Shown here: positions 1 to 13,900 of the stretch, piece by piece
How positions within the stretch are numbered: the stretch's first letter is position 1
Layout: each line of letters starts with the position of its first letter
NCBI RefSeq assembly: GCF_036370855.1
Contig: NC_088132.1
Span: 59,620,841-59,684,840 of the forward strand
Direction: 5' to 3'
Origin: Dromaius novaehollandiae
Lineage: Eukaryota; Chordata; Aves; Casuariiformes; Dromaiidae
DNA: 64,000 nt
Notes under the pieces: model-generated
Database searches by the model: none
Told to the model about the DNA's origin: nothing
The model's input: only the letters and a program-made list of their open reading frames with translations
Program-made: the position numbers and the translations under genes

Positions 1-1813
1 CGCACCTCTAGCAAGCTCTCTGCAGGGCAGGACCCCACGATTCCAGAGCAACAAGGCAGCTAGAAATGTTACAGACAGCAACGGCATGATTGGTATCTAG
101 CACGTCACGGTTATTCACCAGCTGTGCATTAGCTATCAATTACTGCAACAGAACAAGTAAGACATGCAAATATTTTGGCCATCTCATGGGCCTCTGTGTT
201 GTGCTTTTCTTTATTCTGTACAAAGCATTGGGTGAAGATTTAAGGCTCAACTGTATTTAAGAAAAGAAATGCTACATAAGTGGATTTATATCCTGAATAT
301 TTTGCTTTTGAGAGCGAGAGTTTGAGAGGGAGAGAGAGAGAGAAGACTCTGAAACTAACATAAGTCATAAGTTTATCCCACAGGGACGTGGATATATAAA
401 GTGAGTCCAACCTTATTCAGCATTAAAAATGTCTGAGGTGTTGTTCTGCCAGCAACTCATCTATTTAGAGCAAATAAAAGCGACGTGGTGGGGTTTCATA
501 TTCTGAAGTCAGCCATTTTTACTAAGTCTGCTGCTGCCACATTTGGGTTTTCTGGTTTTATTTTTTTGACTGCTTATCCCACTGCTTAGAACATAAGTTC
601 TCCAAAAAAAGGTTAGTCTCTATTAATGGAGTGGTTGGCTAACTCCCATTCCCATAGCAAAACTTGATTAACAGAGAAGTATAAAAATATAAAGTTAGAA
701 AGATCATTTTCCAACCAACACAGGCAGAAAAGGAAGATAACACACTGAAGTCCTTTTTCTGACTATCACTGCATTTTAAATATTGTAAAACTGGTAATGA
801 AAACAGAACACAAGAGCCCGGGAAATCTTTAGATACAAGCTGAAACAGCAGGTTACAGTAGTAACTGAGCACTTCACTTTTAAAGTTATCAGTTACTGGC
901 AATGTTCCTGTAATTCGTGTTCCTGTAATTAGCATTCCTGCAACAGCAAACATTCTGAATAAAGAATGTACCGTATCTCATACCTCTGCACAGAACAGCT
1001 TGCAGTTAAATGATCTGGCAAAGCAAAACTGGTCAAAATTAAGAGTTTAAGAATTTGTGTGCAAAACACCCCTTCTGTTAATAATTGGACCAGTTTGGAT
1101 TTACATAAAATATTCAGGTGCCTTTTTAACTTATAATAGCATAAATACTCTGTTATCATTGGTACATTCCTTTCTCATACTAGGTTTGCAATAACTTAAT
1201 ATATTTAATATTTAGTTAAACAATTTTTAGTAGATGCTTTGGCAGTCAAATTCTTACATATTTTCTATTTCTACAAAAGTATTTAGGTGCATTTTTGGGG
1301 AAAAAAATATCTGGAGACTACTTAAAAGAATTATATGCTGTACAAAACAGCAGTCCAAACCATCACTGCAATTGCTGTAAAAGACATAGTTAATAAAAAA
1401 CTATAAAAAGGAATGCATATTTGCTAGAAGATACCCAGCATTCACAGGAAGGAAGAACATATATTTCCACCATTTTTTTTCTTTTCTTGCCAATGAAGTT
1501 GGAGAAAGATTGTCAGTTATTCTAAAAGCATTTCACTTATTCCAGTTTACGTAACAATCATGCTTCCTACGCTCTACACATCAGTGTTACAAAAATCTTT
1601 GAACAGAGACATTCCCTGGGACACCATTTGTTCATGACAATTAGGAAAGGTTAAAAAAATTCTTCAACCATTAGTTTTGTCTGACTAAAAGTTACTAACT
1701 AGTATATTATGAAAACTGGGCAATAGGTATTTCCTCACTATAAAGTGACTGCTGTACTTTCTTTCTAAGAGAAAAACAGAAGGGGGGGAAAAAAGAAAGC
1801 ACCTTCTGAGTCT
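1..1813 (-). other. SERINC5: SERINC5 3' UTR and downstream sequence
   Basis: AT-rich sequence after the SERINC5 stop with no coding signal; small open frames here are chance. On the minus strand AATAAA signals occur at 562-557 and 215-210, and an ATTAAA at about 1208-1203. Which one is used cannot be told, and the UTR may leave the window. Confidence 0.6.
557..562 (-). terminator. Candidate SERINC5 polyadenylation signal
   Basis: AATAAA on the minus strand about 1.25 kb after the SERINC5 stop. A second copy lies at 215-210. Choice between them is unsupported without transcript ends. Confidence 0.35.
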
Positions 1814-1961
1814 TCACACTGAGAACTGTCTCGTTGGGCAACAGAGCGGAGCAATTAGAGTCCATAAATACAGAAAGACACAAACCCAACAGGAGACCAT
1901 CTTAATCCAGAAGATGGACCAGGTTCCAGTGAAGAATTTTTCAATCTGAGCACTTTCATAA
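1814..1961 (-). CDS. SERINC5: SERINC5 coding exon 12 (stop codon)
   Basis: 148 bp covering the end of His414, residues 415-462 and TGA (1816-1814). The acceptor is TTTAACAG. It encodes [20 protein letters not shown], the last membrane helix and the ending CCPTRQFSV. This exon makes the long ten-helix form, which in mammals is the stable, active one. Confidence 0.96.
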
Positions 1962-4900
1962 CTGTTAAAGAGGAAAAAAAGAAAAAAAAAAGCAATAAAC
2001 TCACTGTGCACAACTATTCACATCTCAGACTGCAGTACCCTCTGCTTTTCTGAGTGGTTCACAGACTTCAAGTAACTTAACCCAGACCTGAAGCAGGAGA
2101 AAGCAGTTCTTTGCAAACAAAACCTTGCTCAGGGATCCCCCAGGAGAGACTTGGATCCTTTCTTCCAGCTTCCTACTTTATCAGACGAGACACTCATCTA
2201 ATGGTAGGAATTCCCATTCGTATCTCCCCTCTCTTAAATGCACAAAGACATTCATTTCTCAGCTTTAAAGAAATACACTTACTGGAACCAGTGAGTTACT
2301 GTCATCATCACATAGAGTGAAGCCAAGAAGAAAACAAAGTGGAAGTAGGCGTAACTGTACACTGTGCCTTTCTTTTCATCATAAATCACAGTCTGGCCTC
2401 CTCTTTTTTCAGTGTGCTCTTCAGCATCAGCTGTAAGAGATGGGAAACAAGAAAGCTTTTGCAAACGTAATGAGAACTGAAAACAGCAGCTGGTTTCATG
2501 AAGCATAGATTAGATATAAGCAAAAAGTCTTTGGTGTGATTTAGCAAAGCCTGGTACAGAGCAACACTTGAACATTTTCTTGCCCTTAGGGCATGGGCCT
2601 AAGCCTTTATTAAAATAAATGAGACAACCACTGAAATGCTGCCCTATATCAAGTTCCTGGCCTACCAGCTGGTTTTTGAGCATTTGGAGCATTTAAATTG
2701 TAATAGGCCTGCACAAAGGGCACCCCTTCTCAAACTCGGGCATGGGGAACAGGGACTGAAGGGGCCACAGAGCAGCTGAGCCCACAAATCTGGCAGTCAC
2801 ACCCACACACACGCAAAGAGCAGAGATTCCTCTTTGCATGTTCTGCTAGACAGCCTTATTTTAAGAAATTATTAACTAGCCTGCTGTTTTAAAATGGTAT
2901 TATTACACCTCGTTTCCCTTCCTCCTCTAATGTTTTGCTCGAGCATTTCAGCTGCTTCAGTTTGATGCACTACAGAATTAGGATACAGGAATCTCTCCAT
3001 CTGCAGCCATGTCTTTACTTTCTTTGGTTGGGTCTGAAAGCCACAAGTTAGGTAAGTTGTGCAGTGAATAGGTAATTACCATCTCCATCAGGCATACAGC
3101 AAAAGCAGCAACGAGCTACCTGTGAAAGAGACAACAGCAAGTGTAAGAGCCTAACAACCAAGAAACAGAACAGCTGCTGAAGAAGGTCTGCTGTGTCTGA
3201 ACTACAGACACTAGCTTAGGAAAAATCTACTTTGTATTTCCAAGCAACACAAAACTCAAATTAGGATTAGCCAAGTAGTTCACAACAGCATTTTCTCAGT
3301 TTTGCTAAAACCTACTCAGTAAGCCTTGGTGCAAATTAACCACTCTTTAAGAATGACTCTATCAAGACATTTTATGTAATTCAAGATCAAGCACTGGTAG
3401 TAGTAGTACAGTGCAAGCAAGCTATGATAAATTGGTTGGAAAGCTACACTACAGTGGCTGTGCATTTATATTTCAGAGTGGACTTACCTTCTTAAACTAG
3501 TATCTAAGTGCTTTTTAAATAAAAATTTCTGTACTGAAATGAAGATGCAAGGAACTTTCGATATCCTGCTGATGGGATGGAAATCAACTGCACAATCGTA
3601 AGTCTGAAACGTAGTCATATTCTGTACCAAAATGGAGCCAGAATGAGTACAAATAAAGACTGTTGTTACCTCTTCTTTTAAATGAGGATTTTTTTTTTTT
3701 AAGCTAACAGAAAAAGAAAAGCTGAAATTGGTCACTGATGGGTCTGACACTTCTTGTGTTGAGTGGTAATGTAAATGGGAAGAAAGGTGCTGACAGTACA
3801 ATAAATATTTAACTAAGTGCATTTTCTGCACCAGACCACAGTACAAGGCAGCACTTTCTGTACCGCATCACCAACATTACTTGTTCTGACAGAATTCCAC
3901 TTTGAGGTTTATTTTTGTTGTGGCCTGATAATGTATCCAAAAAATGAAAATGTGTAATAGGCTTTTAACATTCAATTTCCAACAGAACTATCAAATTACA
4001 TTTTTCTCATGCATACCTATGATTACATGTACTCTGGGTTCATAAATTAATGAAAAGACAAAAAAGACTCTAAGAGATTGGTTGACAGTTTAAAAAAAAA
4101 TCTTATTTCATGTTTCAATAGATTAACAGGTTCTTTCTACTGTTATGCTGATTGTAGTGTTAGGTTTAGTTTCCTTTCAGCTGTATCAGGTTTCTGAAAC
4201 AAGTGCTGGGTTCCCCCAAATAATTTTTAAACTTAGCTGCATTTATCAGAAATTAAGTCATTGTGCATACAGTGATGCAATTAGCAACACTGGCACACAT
4301 ACAACTAGCCATTCATAATGGCTAACTGTCCTCAGCTTGGACACTGAGACTTTCTGTATAATACAAGCAACTGCAGAATTACGTTTACATTTCTGGTGCG
4401 AAGACAAAGGCCCTTTATCACAGAGAAGACAATCAGAATGCAATTAGTTGCTCTTTGCCAGTCATTTCTTTATATTTACATTCAACGGCTCTTGTACCAC
4501 TCTTTAAAACCAATGGTCCAGAAATAATCCTCTTGGCAAGTGCTGCAGTGCACGAGCTCGACCTCCTCTGCAAACAGGCCACCTCCGCCAGCCGGCAGCT
4601 CCAACTGCACCAGCCAGGGCCGACTACTCTGTATGCAGCAGATACAGAGCGGATGCTAACCCTGAAGCTATAGACCATACATTTCCCTAGCAGTAAAGAC
4701 TCCTCAGCTGCAACACCCCGCTGTGGCAGCATATCGAGCAGTGGCGATCCAGGAAACTCAATTAGAGAACTGAGGTGGGTTTTAATATTGTTCATTCTAC
4801 AGTTTCACACACTTTTTGGTATCACAGGCTACATGCCAACCCTGCACCCTCGCTCTTCACGTCGCTGTGTCCTTGAACAAGAGTTTGTGCAGCTTAACAC

Positions 4901-7900
4901 TGAAAGGGGAAAATGGATGCATGTGAAGAGCAGCTATTTTCTCTCCAATTTCCCCCCCCCGCTCGCTTCACCTCAGCGCAGGGTGGGAAGGGCCGACACT
5001 CTGTGACTGACCACAGCAGTCGGTGCAACAGCGAGGCAGAGCCTGGCGCCTGAGCAATACGCAGATAGGCAGCGTACTCAGAGAGCAAGTTCTTGTGCAT
5101 GCTAAACTAGGTGCTATGTAAGCTTTATTAGATACTTCTGCATTTCTGGATGCTTGCAAGTACTTCGAACTTTGATTAAAGCCTGAAAAAATAAAAACTG
5201 AAGACGAAAATATCACCAAAGCAAAGTGAGCTAGAGATGGAGATGCATTCTCCAAACAGAATACATATTTTCAAAGTGTGACACTATCAAGCATATGTAT
5301 GCAATAACTGCTACACAGCAAAAACAGGATCATCTCCCAGCATATAGGGGTTTTCCCAGGGTAAGTAGGGCAAAGAAATAAGCAGGTAGAATGAAGGTGC
5401 ATGTGTTGAAGAAAATAGGGACAAAAAAATTATCTGAGGTGAAATTGCAGGTGAAAAGAAAGATGATAATTAGGTGTGGAAATAAAAATAAGAGATAAAA
5501 ACCTGTGATCAAAAGCACTAATACTGCTTTTAAAACACAATCATGATTGAAAATGTTCAAATAAAAAAAAAATGCCCCACACTTCTTTATCTACATAGTT
5601 TCTTAGTGCCCAGCAGACTTTTCTCTTAAGTGAGAGAAAGAATGGGAAGATTATTTCAGTTCATAAATTAACCTCCAAGGGACTAGCAAGAGCTGCAGAC
5701 GGGCCAGTGCGGACTCAACAAGTATTCTGGAATTCCATACCCAGAGGCAAATAACATGCATGCTGCGAACAAGCTTTTGCCTCTACCTGATTACAGTTCA
5801 GTTAGTCATAAAAACAACAGGAGGAAAATAGTACAAGGAAGTCTGCACAGAAATCTTGTGGGAGGAAGCAAGTACTCACTTCAGTTTCAGGTGTTGCATA
5901 TATTCCCCTCAACGCTTCAGAGCTGGCACGTGTTGTTGAAGTCAAACTAGGAGCAAAAGAAGATAGTGTCAAAACCCGCAGTGTAACTATAAACCTGGAA
6001 GGGTGATTTTTCACTACCACAGCAGTCTACTCTCGCTTTTGAGCTAAGCAATTGCCCAGATATAGCATCGAATGCTAAGCATGTGAAAAGTTTGTTCTGC
6101 ACAAGTAGAAACCAGCCTGACAGACAGCCACTGGCTGACTCAGACTCGATCACAAACTTAAAAGTAGGTCACTCTTGAAAGGTGGTGAATTTACCACCAG
6201 CAAACACCAGGGACAACAGTGAATCGTTCCAATCTGCGTTTCAGAACGGCTCTCCTCTGCTGGGCGCAACTGATACTTTTATATTAACTTCACAGCCAGC
6301 ACTTCAGCTGAGCACTTATTAACGTTTCAGACAAGGCTTTGCCAGTGAAGTAGCAGGTCACTCACAGCAGCCTGTTTTCAGGAGTCAATTACCAACCGGC
6401 ACTGTCAGTATATCAGCTGTTGGAAATCACTTGCTTGTACGACTGTACCTGTCTGGGGAGAATCCTTTCTAGTTTCTTCAGATTAGAAGCTTCTATGTTT
6501 TGGGTAGAACATCTAATCATTCTGAAATTAAGTAGCAATACAAATGTTCCAGCTCAATTCTGCTCTATTTCTAGCCGTTACCGTGTTTGCATCAGGCTTA
6601 TTGCAAGCCCTAACTAGTCTGACCATGACATTGCATTTACAGGGAGGTAACTGCAAACCCCAGACTTACCAAGAATATAAAATGCAGCAGAACAGAATGG
6701 TAGTACCCAGGCCAGTAACGAGGTTTTCATCTCTGTGCAGCCCTTGGCTAAATTCAGGTACACAGATTGTGATGTTCTGATTGTTTTCATCCAGGACTTC
6801 ACAAAAACAAAACAAAACAAAAACAAAAACATTACTGAAGCTCATTTCATTGTATTTCAAAGGAGTTTACAGACTGAGCGTTTTCAGCAAAATAATTTTA
6901 TTAGTTCAGACGTTAGGTAAGGACATTCCAGTCATTTCCTTCCTTCTTTTAGAAAGATCAAACAGAATAAATTCTGTAAACCTGAGCTGGCAGATTCTGT
7001 GTTTCAGATAGGACAAAAATGCAAGTTAGTAGGGCACTGAAGTTTTCTGCTTGTCAGAACAGACAAGCACATGGAAAAAGACTGCCTGATGCACTAAGAA
7101 GTTGAAAGTTTCCCAGCACTTTACCCCAAGACTAAAAGGCCACTAACACTGAGATAGGATGGACTGCAGACCATAAATCTTTAAAATCGTTCAGCAGGGG
7201 TCTTTGAGGACAGCTATGAAATTCATACTCAGTGAAAAAATGCAACGTGTGGCTGCTCTGTTCTTAGACTGATACAGAAGACCAAATAAAGAGAGATGCA
7301 CTGGTTACAGTCAAGATTTTATTTTAATATCTAAGCAAACACTGCTTTTAGGTTCCTGAAAAGAAACCAGTTTAGTCCTTGACATTCAAAAATGCATTCA
7401 GCTTTTTGGTGTCTGCTTTGGGTCAAAGCAGAGCAAAGTAGTAGCCTCCAGCTTCGCCCCCAAAGCAGGCAATTACTGCTGCACCTTATCTCAATCAAGA
7501 GCTTTTTGAACCCATGCTGTTTAAGCAAACTGCGTCCCCATCTCCTCCTTCCTTCCAGCAGCCACACTGTAACTCCATTGTGGCAGCACAACTTTGTGTA
7601 AGGCCAGAGGGCAAAACGCAAAAAAGGCTACACCCAGGTTAAAGATAAACCTGAAGTCAGGCCCCCTGACCTTGCTGCCTGCAGGGCTGCGCACACAGCT
7701 TTATCAGCACAAGACAGGGACAGTGTGGAGGTGGGTGTAAATGAAGGGAAGGCAAGACTTAAAGGAATGCTTTGTCTAGAGACATGTGGAGTCTCCCACT
7801 TGGGTCTATCAGGCACACACTGGTAGGACATCGCCTGCACGCCTTCCAGCTATGTCTACCACCAAGAAGCAAAGGCACAGCGTGATAACCATATATTAAA

Positions 7901-10900
7901 CAGAAATCCTTTTGTTTGCTCATGCCTTTTAAAAACATTTTGCAACTGTTTTTTTTGGATGTTGCGAATAAATACTTGTTAAAGGCATTCTCTGGGCACC
8001 CTGCCCAGTTTGCAAGAGGGCTGATTTGAAGGTGCCTGCTTGAAGAATAAGTCAACAGGCGTGGTAAATCTGGACTGTGGGACATAGGAACACCTTAGCA
8101 AGTGCCAGTGCCCCACACATTCTCTAGCATATCAGCATGCGTCACTATAAGAGCTGCACAGGCCAGTGTGAGAGTATTACAAAGAAAGGTAAGAAAGAAG
8201 TGTCTTTAAGAGCTGATGAAAACCACGAGAACTCTCTGGTCTGTGTTAAAGACAAGGAAAAGCATCTCTGATGCAGAGGGTCTGACAGAGCACGCTTGAT
8301 GTCACCTCTTACAAATACAACAACCACATTTACAACACATACCAGCACAATCAGAGCAATTACCTGCTGAAGGCTTTGACTGTCACAAGTGCAAAAATGC
8401 CCTGAAACCAGTCATTTAATGCAATGCATCACTGTTTCCCCCCCCTTTTTTTTAAGTATCAAGTCTTATGAGCAATTCAGATATCATTTAAATAAAGTTT
8501 TATATTCACTGAAAAACACTGCTTATATAAAAGTTCGATAAGTAAAAGCTTCTACCTAAATATTTTCTCTCTTTGGTTCTTAGCTCTGGAATACATGTGT
8601 GTTTATACTTGCACGTACACAAGCATGAGAGATGCTTCGCCCCCCTCCCCTTTCTTATGGGCAGACAGGTGTTTGCAAAACTTCCAACTCCTTCCTGTCA
8701 GTGGCCTTCCTTTCCTCTAGTTATTGTTGTTTCACTTATTTAACACTAAAAGCTAAGAGATAATAAAGAAGAGGTTTTAGCATTATTGATCTGAATCAGG
8801 AAAGTCTTCTGTAAGTGCAAAGAATGTTCTCCATCCAGATAGCTGAATCTAATGGTTAGCTGGGAAAAGGAAACTGCTAAAGTTGCACTTGTAAAGTCTT
8901 GCTATGTTTCTGCAGCATTAAGAACTTAAAACTCTGCAGTTTCCTACCCCAGGCTTGCAATGCGAATGGTAAGAACACACATGGAGCACAGGAGCCCTGG
9001 GTTAAGAACAGCGTCATCTTAAACAAATGCAACATAACTCCAAAACCTTTTTCAGGACTTTTCCCTCTCAGAGTGAAAGACAAGTGGTACTCTCAAGTCT
9101 TTGTTTCATTAGGAGCCCAGAGCTAAGGCTACCTAGCACATCAATTATAGGAGAAAAGAAGTTATTTTACTATCACCTCTGGCAGCCAGCATGGCAAGAA
9201 CAGGACAAAGCCACCCGGGTGGAAGAGACCTACTACCCAGTGGTGGCTATCCTTTTGGATGGAGCTGGCCTCCTGTCCCCTTCTAGAGGCATTCACGAAC
9301 TATTTGTTCCAACCCTTTCCCCATCACGAGACCAGACCTGTTACATATTTAGTCATGTCCTATTAGATGAGGACATGCACTTGCCACACGAGTGACAGGC
9401 TGCAGGACTCTGGGTAGGCTGTCATTGGGAAGTAGACTGGAATGGCTCTGGTGCACTAGATTCAACCTACCTGCTGTAAGTTAAGCTCCCCTAGACCAAA
9501 GCATTTAAGATACATGGAGGATGCCAACTGCATGGTCTCTTAAACGCTGCATAGATTTATTTTTAGTATTAGCAATTCCTTGTTCATAGGCTAGAGTAGC
9601 TCAAAACCAGCACTCCTAAATTCATGAGTACTAAGGTTTGCTAAAGACCTTTTTGCTTTTAATACTTGGCATGTCTCAAAGGATTTAAATAAAGCACTAG
9701 ATAGCTTACTAGTTTCTGGAGGCTTGCTGGATAATGCTGAGAAAGTGAGGTACATGACGTAGCAGCTGATGACTCCCGACTGCAGCAAACCAGAATGGGG
9801 TTGGCCTTTAGTAGAAAGAGGACAAGAGACAATTTTTGTAGATGTTTTAACGAACTGAAAGGGAAATTCAAATCTTTTAAAAACAGTACACTAAAATCTT
9901 TCAGAAGAGGAGAACATCCTTTATGTTTTACTGCAAGCAGTTCATAAGTTTTGAGGCAGTTTAGATAGATTTTGTCTGGTCGGTAAAGAGAAAAGAGTGT
10001 TCTTTAGTTCTGCTGGCTGTTTTAGAAAGGCATTAAGATTTCCACGTAAGGAATCACCCCTCTGCTCTAGCCAAAAGCACCAGCTTTCCAAAAACTACTG
10101 ACAGGCTGCCATGAGAGTTTTATTTGCCTGCAAGATTTGTTTTGGAGCCACTGGAATTACTCCTATTTCCTGGTCCAATGACTGAAACATACCAACAGCA
10201 CATGTAAAATATCCTGGAAAAGCATGAAATACAGGTGAAAGAGCAAGACTTCTGATTGCTGTCAACTCATTTGCGTGCCCAGACTTTACAGATGGTACAC
10301 CACAAGTGGTCGAAAGCAAATGGTAAGAGCTGAATGTGTTTGATAGCTATTACCTTAACAGTTACCACAGTTTAAGAGTTGTGTAATTCCTCAGTGCATT
10401 ATCAGCCCTCAGCATGTGAGCCTTTTTCACAGGCTGTCTGATAGCATGCTCAAAACGTCTCACATCTCTGGTTTTAGCAGCTGGGCTGATGACGGGGACA
10501 GGGGCAAGAATGACACCAAATCTAAAGTACCATCTCAGATATGAGCATTAGACTTGTTGCCCAAAACACAACACATGTCTCAAGGTATGTGAACCGTGGA
10601 GGCACCAGGAAACCCTAGATGTAAAGAGGATGGCACACTCACGATTCTGGACACAGGGCGATATGGCTACCAGCGACACAAAGAGGCACAGGCCACCGTT
10701 AACACCAATGAGGATCTTGTTGTACGTGCAGCCCTCGGAGCGTGTGTAGAGGACGGCCATGACAATCAGGGCTGCCACTGCAACGGAGTACAAGACGAGA
10801 GTGACCAGAGCCAGCAAACCATTCCAGAGCTGTTTGTGATTTGCGCCAGCAGTCCTGAGGAGACAAAGACAAGTACCTTATCTTTCTCTCCCCAACCCTG

Positions 10901-13900
10901 ACAGAGTTAAAACAAACAAACAAACAAACAAACAAACAAACAAACAAAAGAAACGCACTCCTCACTTGCATAGTCTGTATTATCAAGCACAATGAGAGTG
11001 CTTGTATCACTATACCAACACAGTCCCTTGCAAGGTTCCTCTTGTGAAACCGAGGGAAGCATTCCTTAGCATTAGCATTTATCATATATATTATCGAGCC
11101 CAGCTATTTCCATAATTATAGCCTAGCCTGATTCCGAGAACTCCCAGCCACGCCGATTAGCCTGTCAGACTTGCTGGCAGCTCAGTGCATCTCAGCTCAA
11201 CACAACAGGGATTTTCTCAGCAGGACGTTGGAGTGCCGCAGGCTCAGCCTGTTAGTGATATTTTTCACACAAGCACTGGAAAGCCCTTGTTCAGCGCTGC
11301 CTCTCTTCTTCCTCCATGTGCTACCTTGACAGTTTTACTACCCATTCCCCCCTAAAGCCTCCTCTTTATTTGGTTCTATCCCACTACCTTTCCCAAGATA
11401 GTGTTGCCTGTCTTGTTTTCTCTCTTCACCTTCCTTCCCAAATACCCCTTGCAAAGATCAGTTTTTTCTTCTTTCACCAACAAAGAAAGACTGTTCAGGC
11501 ATAAAGGGTTTTTTTGGCGTGTGGAGGGTTGACTTTTGCTGTGGTAGCATGATATTAGAAAAGAGTAACTAATGTAGATTGTGCCAAAATTAAATGCTGC
11601 TGCTGGAAATCTCTCACCCACAGAAAAGCAGCTGGAGCAATTAATTAACAGTAAAAATAGCTGTGGTGTAAGGAGCTCTCATCTCCTCCTCTATAAACAC
11701 GTATCTTACAAAGTCCAGGGATTTGTAAAAATCTTCCTTAGTAGTCAGTGCACTAACTGGAATAAGAGAAGGTAGCAAAGATTGTAGAGGAACAGACTAA
11801 AAGAAACAGGAGAAAGGAAAGGGGGGAAGAGAGGGAAGCATAAGTTAATGCATATATGTGGGAGAACAATTTACATATTTTAATGCATGATGAGAGGCTA
11901 AGAGCTAAAAGAAGGTAATATCAAATGTACTCACACCAGAAATTAAATCAATGCCAAAACAGAGTGTAAGTGGGTTGATAACAGAATCTTGCATAGTTAA
12001 ATGAAAGCAGAAAAAGGAGCCACTTTTATGTTTTAAAAAAGTCATTTGATGTGTATTAAGCTCAAACCGAAAAATAGGATTTACTGGTTTATATCACTGT
12101 GCACAGTCTCACTGCTGTGTTTAGCAATCCAGTTTTATTCTCTTGTACAATTCTGTGTCTTAGCAGGTGTGTTTTCATGCAGAACTGAAGCAACTTAAAA
12201 TGAGGGGTCTTCACATCCCTTTGCACACCACTGCTTACTGGAAGCAGAACAATTCAGGGTAAGAATGAAGCAGCAGAGGGTAGAAACGAATAAGGAAGAA
12301 ACATTTCCACTGGGGAAGGAGGAAAGTGGGTGAAGCAAAGATGCACAGCTCTAAATATTGATATTAAACTATCTTCTCAGAAATTGCATCCACACAACTT
12401 TTGAATGCTTTGTTCCAAGAGATTCTGGGGGACTCACAAATGACATATTATGCAAATAGCTACTTGCCCAACACATACCAGTTTTTATTCCACTTATGTG
12501 CAAACTCAACAAGCAGGATGAGCTGAATGGCAATGAAAAGGAAGCCTCCTGTTGCTCCTACGTAGCGCCAGGCTGCAAGGCAGACAAGCAGAAAATAGGT
12601 CAAACAAAGGCCTTCCCCTTGAGAGAAAATGGAATTATTGTCCATGCAATGAAGCCATTACACAGTCTGAATAACTCAACCCCACAGATGCTGCAGATGA
12701 GATATTTCAGCTGAAAGGCCAGGTCAGCTAACCCAAGAATAGTTGCCTGATGAATTCAGCTTGTAACCTGCTACACCTTCAAAAAAAGCCTTTTAGGACA
12801 CATACTGAGATTCCTTAACCTAAAGAACTTCTGTGGAGACAAAGTTGCTATATTCAGACATAAAATACTGAAACCTTTATTTGTGATGTGAGGAGAAAAA
12901 AAAAGCCCTGAAAGCATTTCATGGAAGTCTAAACCCTGAAATTGCAAGGTCCTGGAACCCAGCACTAAAAATGGCAATTCCTTCCCCTCCAGATCCTAGC
13001 ACCACAGAGAAATAAAGGTGGGGCTCGCTCCTCTATTTACATGCTCATCTATTTACACGTGCTCTGTCCTGAGCTGCTCCCAGAGAAATGAGAACACTTG
13101 GTATTCAGGGTATTTGACTACTTAACTATTGACCTACATGTATCTGGATCACTGTTTGGTGCTTTGGATAACAAACACCTCATGCACAACTTCAAAAGTC
13201 TCTGAGTAAATATAGATACCTATTGAAATGTTTAGCTGCATATACAGTTTGTAACACTGTGTAGTATGCAACCTATAAGTGACTCTAGCTATTCAGCAAA
13301 TTTCAGTGAAGACTGACTGAGGAAGTGCATTAGCAAAGTCCTGCCATATCCTAACATTGTATTTTCCTTTTGAAAAAAGCTCGTGGAAGCAAAGTGGAAT
13401 AACAGAACAGTCAACATGTTATGCTTAGCAGAAGACGTAGAGATTTTTTTTGACTGCACCATAAGTTCATTGTTTGACTGAAAGCAGGCAAAAATGACAT
13501 TTTTCTTGTTTTGCAAAATCTATTGTATTCACTGAATGAGCATGCTGCTTTTTTAAAAAAAGAAAAATCAGGGAACAGGGAGTGCATGTGTGTTTGGGAG
13601 AGGCACAATAGGAACGACAGACCACCGATGGAGTGAGTAATTAAACAGCCAGACTCCCTGTAAGGATCTCACACAGCTACAGGCAGGATACTTCAGGATG
13701 TTTTACAAAGCCGCCGTAGATAAGGTTAATGGCACTAGTGTGGATTTGACACTAGAGCCCATGCAAGCCTAGTATGTGCACATAATACCCCTCCCTCCAT
13801 GATCAACAAAGTGCTGCTGAGTGTGGGAATCATGGCAGGGGGAATTTTTTATTTTTAGAAAAAACAGGGAAACAGAGAGGAGACTGCTCCAAGAGTGTTC

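Larger units (their letters stand above)
1962..5879 (-). other. SERINC5 introns 9-11
   Basis: Introns of 2,760 bp (3120-5879), 649 bp (2431-3079) and 321 bp (1962-2282) around exons 10 and 11. They are AT-rich with short A and T tracts. No mobile element, RNA gene or further exon was recognised. Confidence 0.7.
5947..10642 (-). other. SERINC5 introns 6-8
   Basis: Introns of 837 bp (9806-10642), 2,913 bp (6797-9709) and 723 bp (5947-6669). No additional exon or repeat family was recognised in either strand. Open frames such as 7331-7621 and 9027-9395 lack any conserved motif. Confidence 0.7.

Noticed and set aside
27..1159. Small frames near the left edge (for example 639-953 and 929-1159)
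   Set aside because: They lie in the SERINC5 3' UTR or downstream AT-rich DNA and have no conserved motif or splice signals.
10911..10948. Possible CRISPR-like or protein-coding tandem repeat
   Set aside because: It is a simple CAAA microsatellite with no spacers. No CRISPR array exists in the window, and none is expected in animal DNA.
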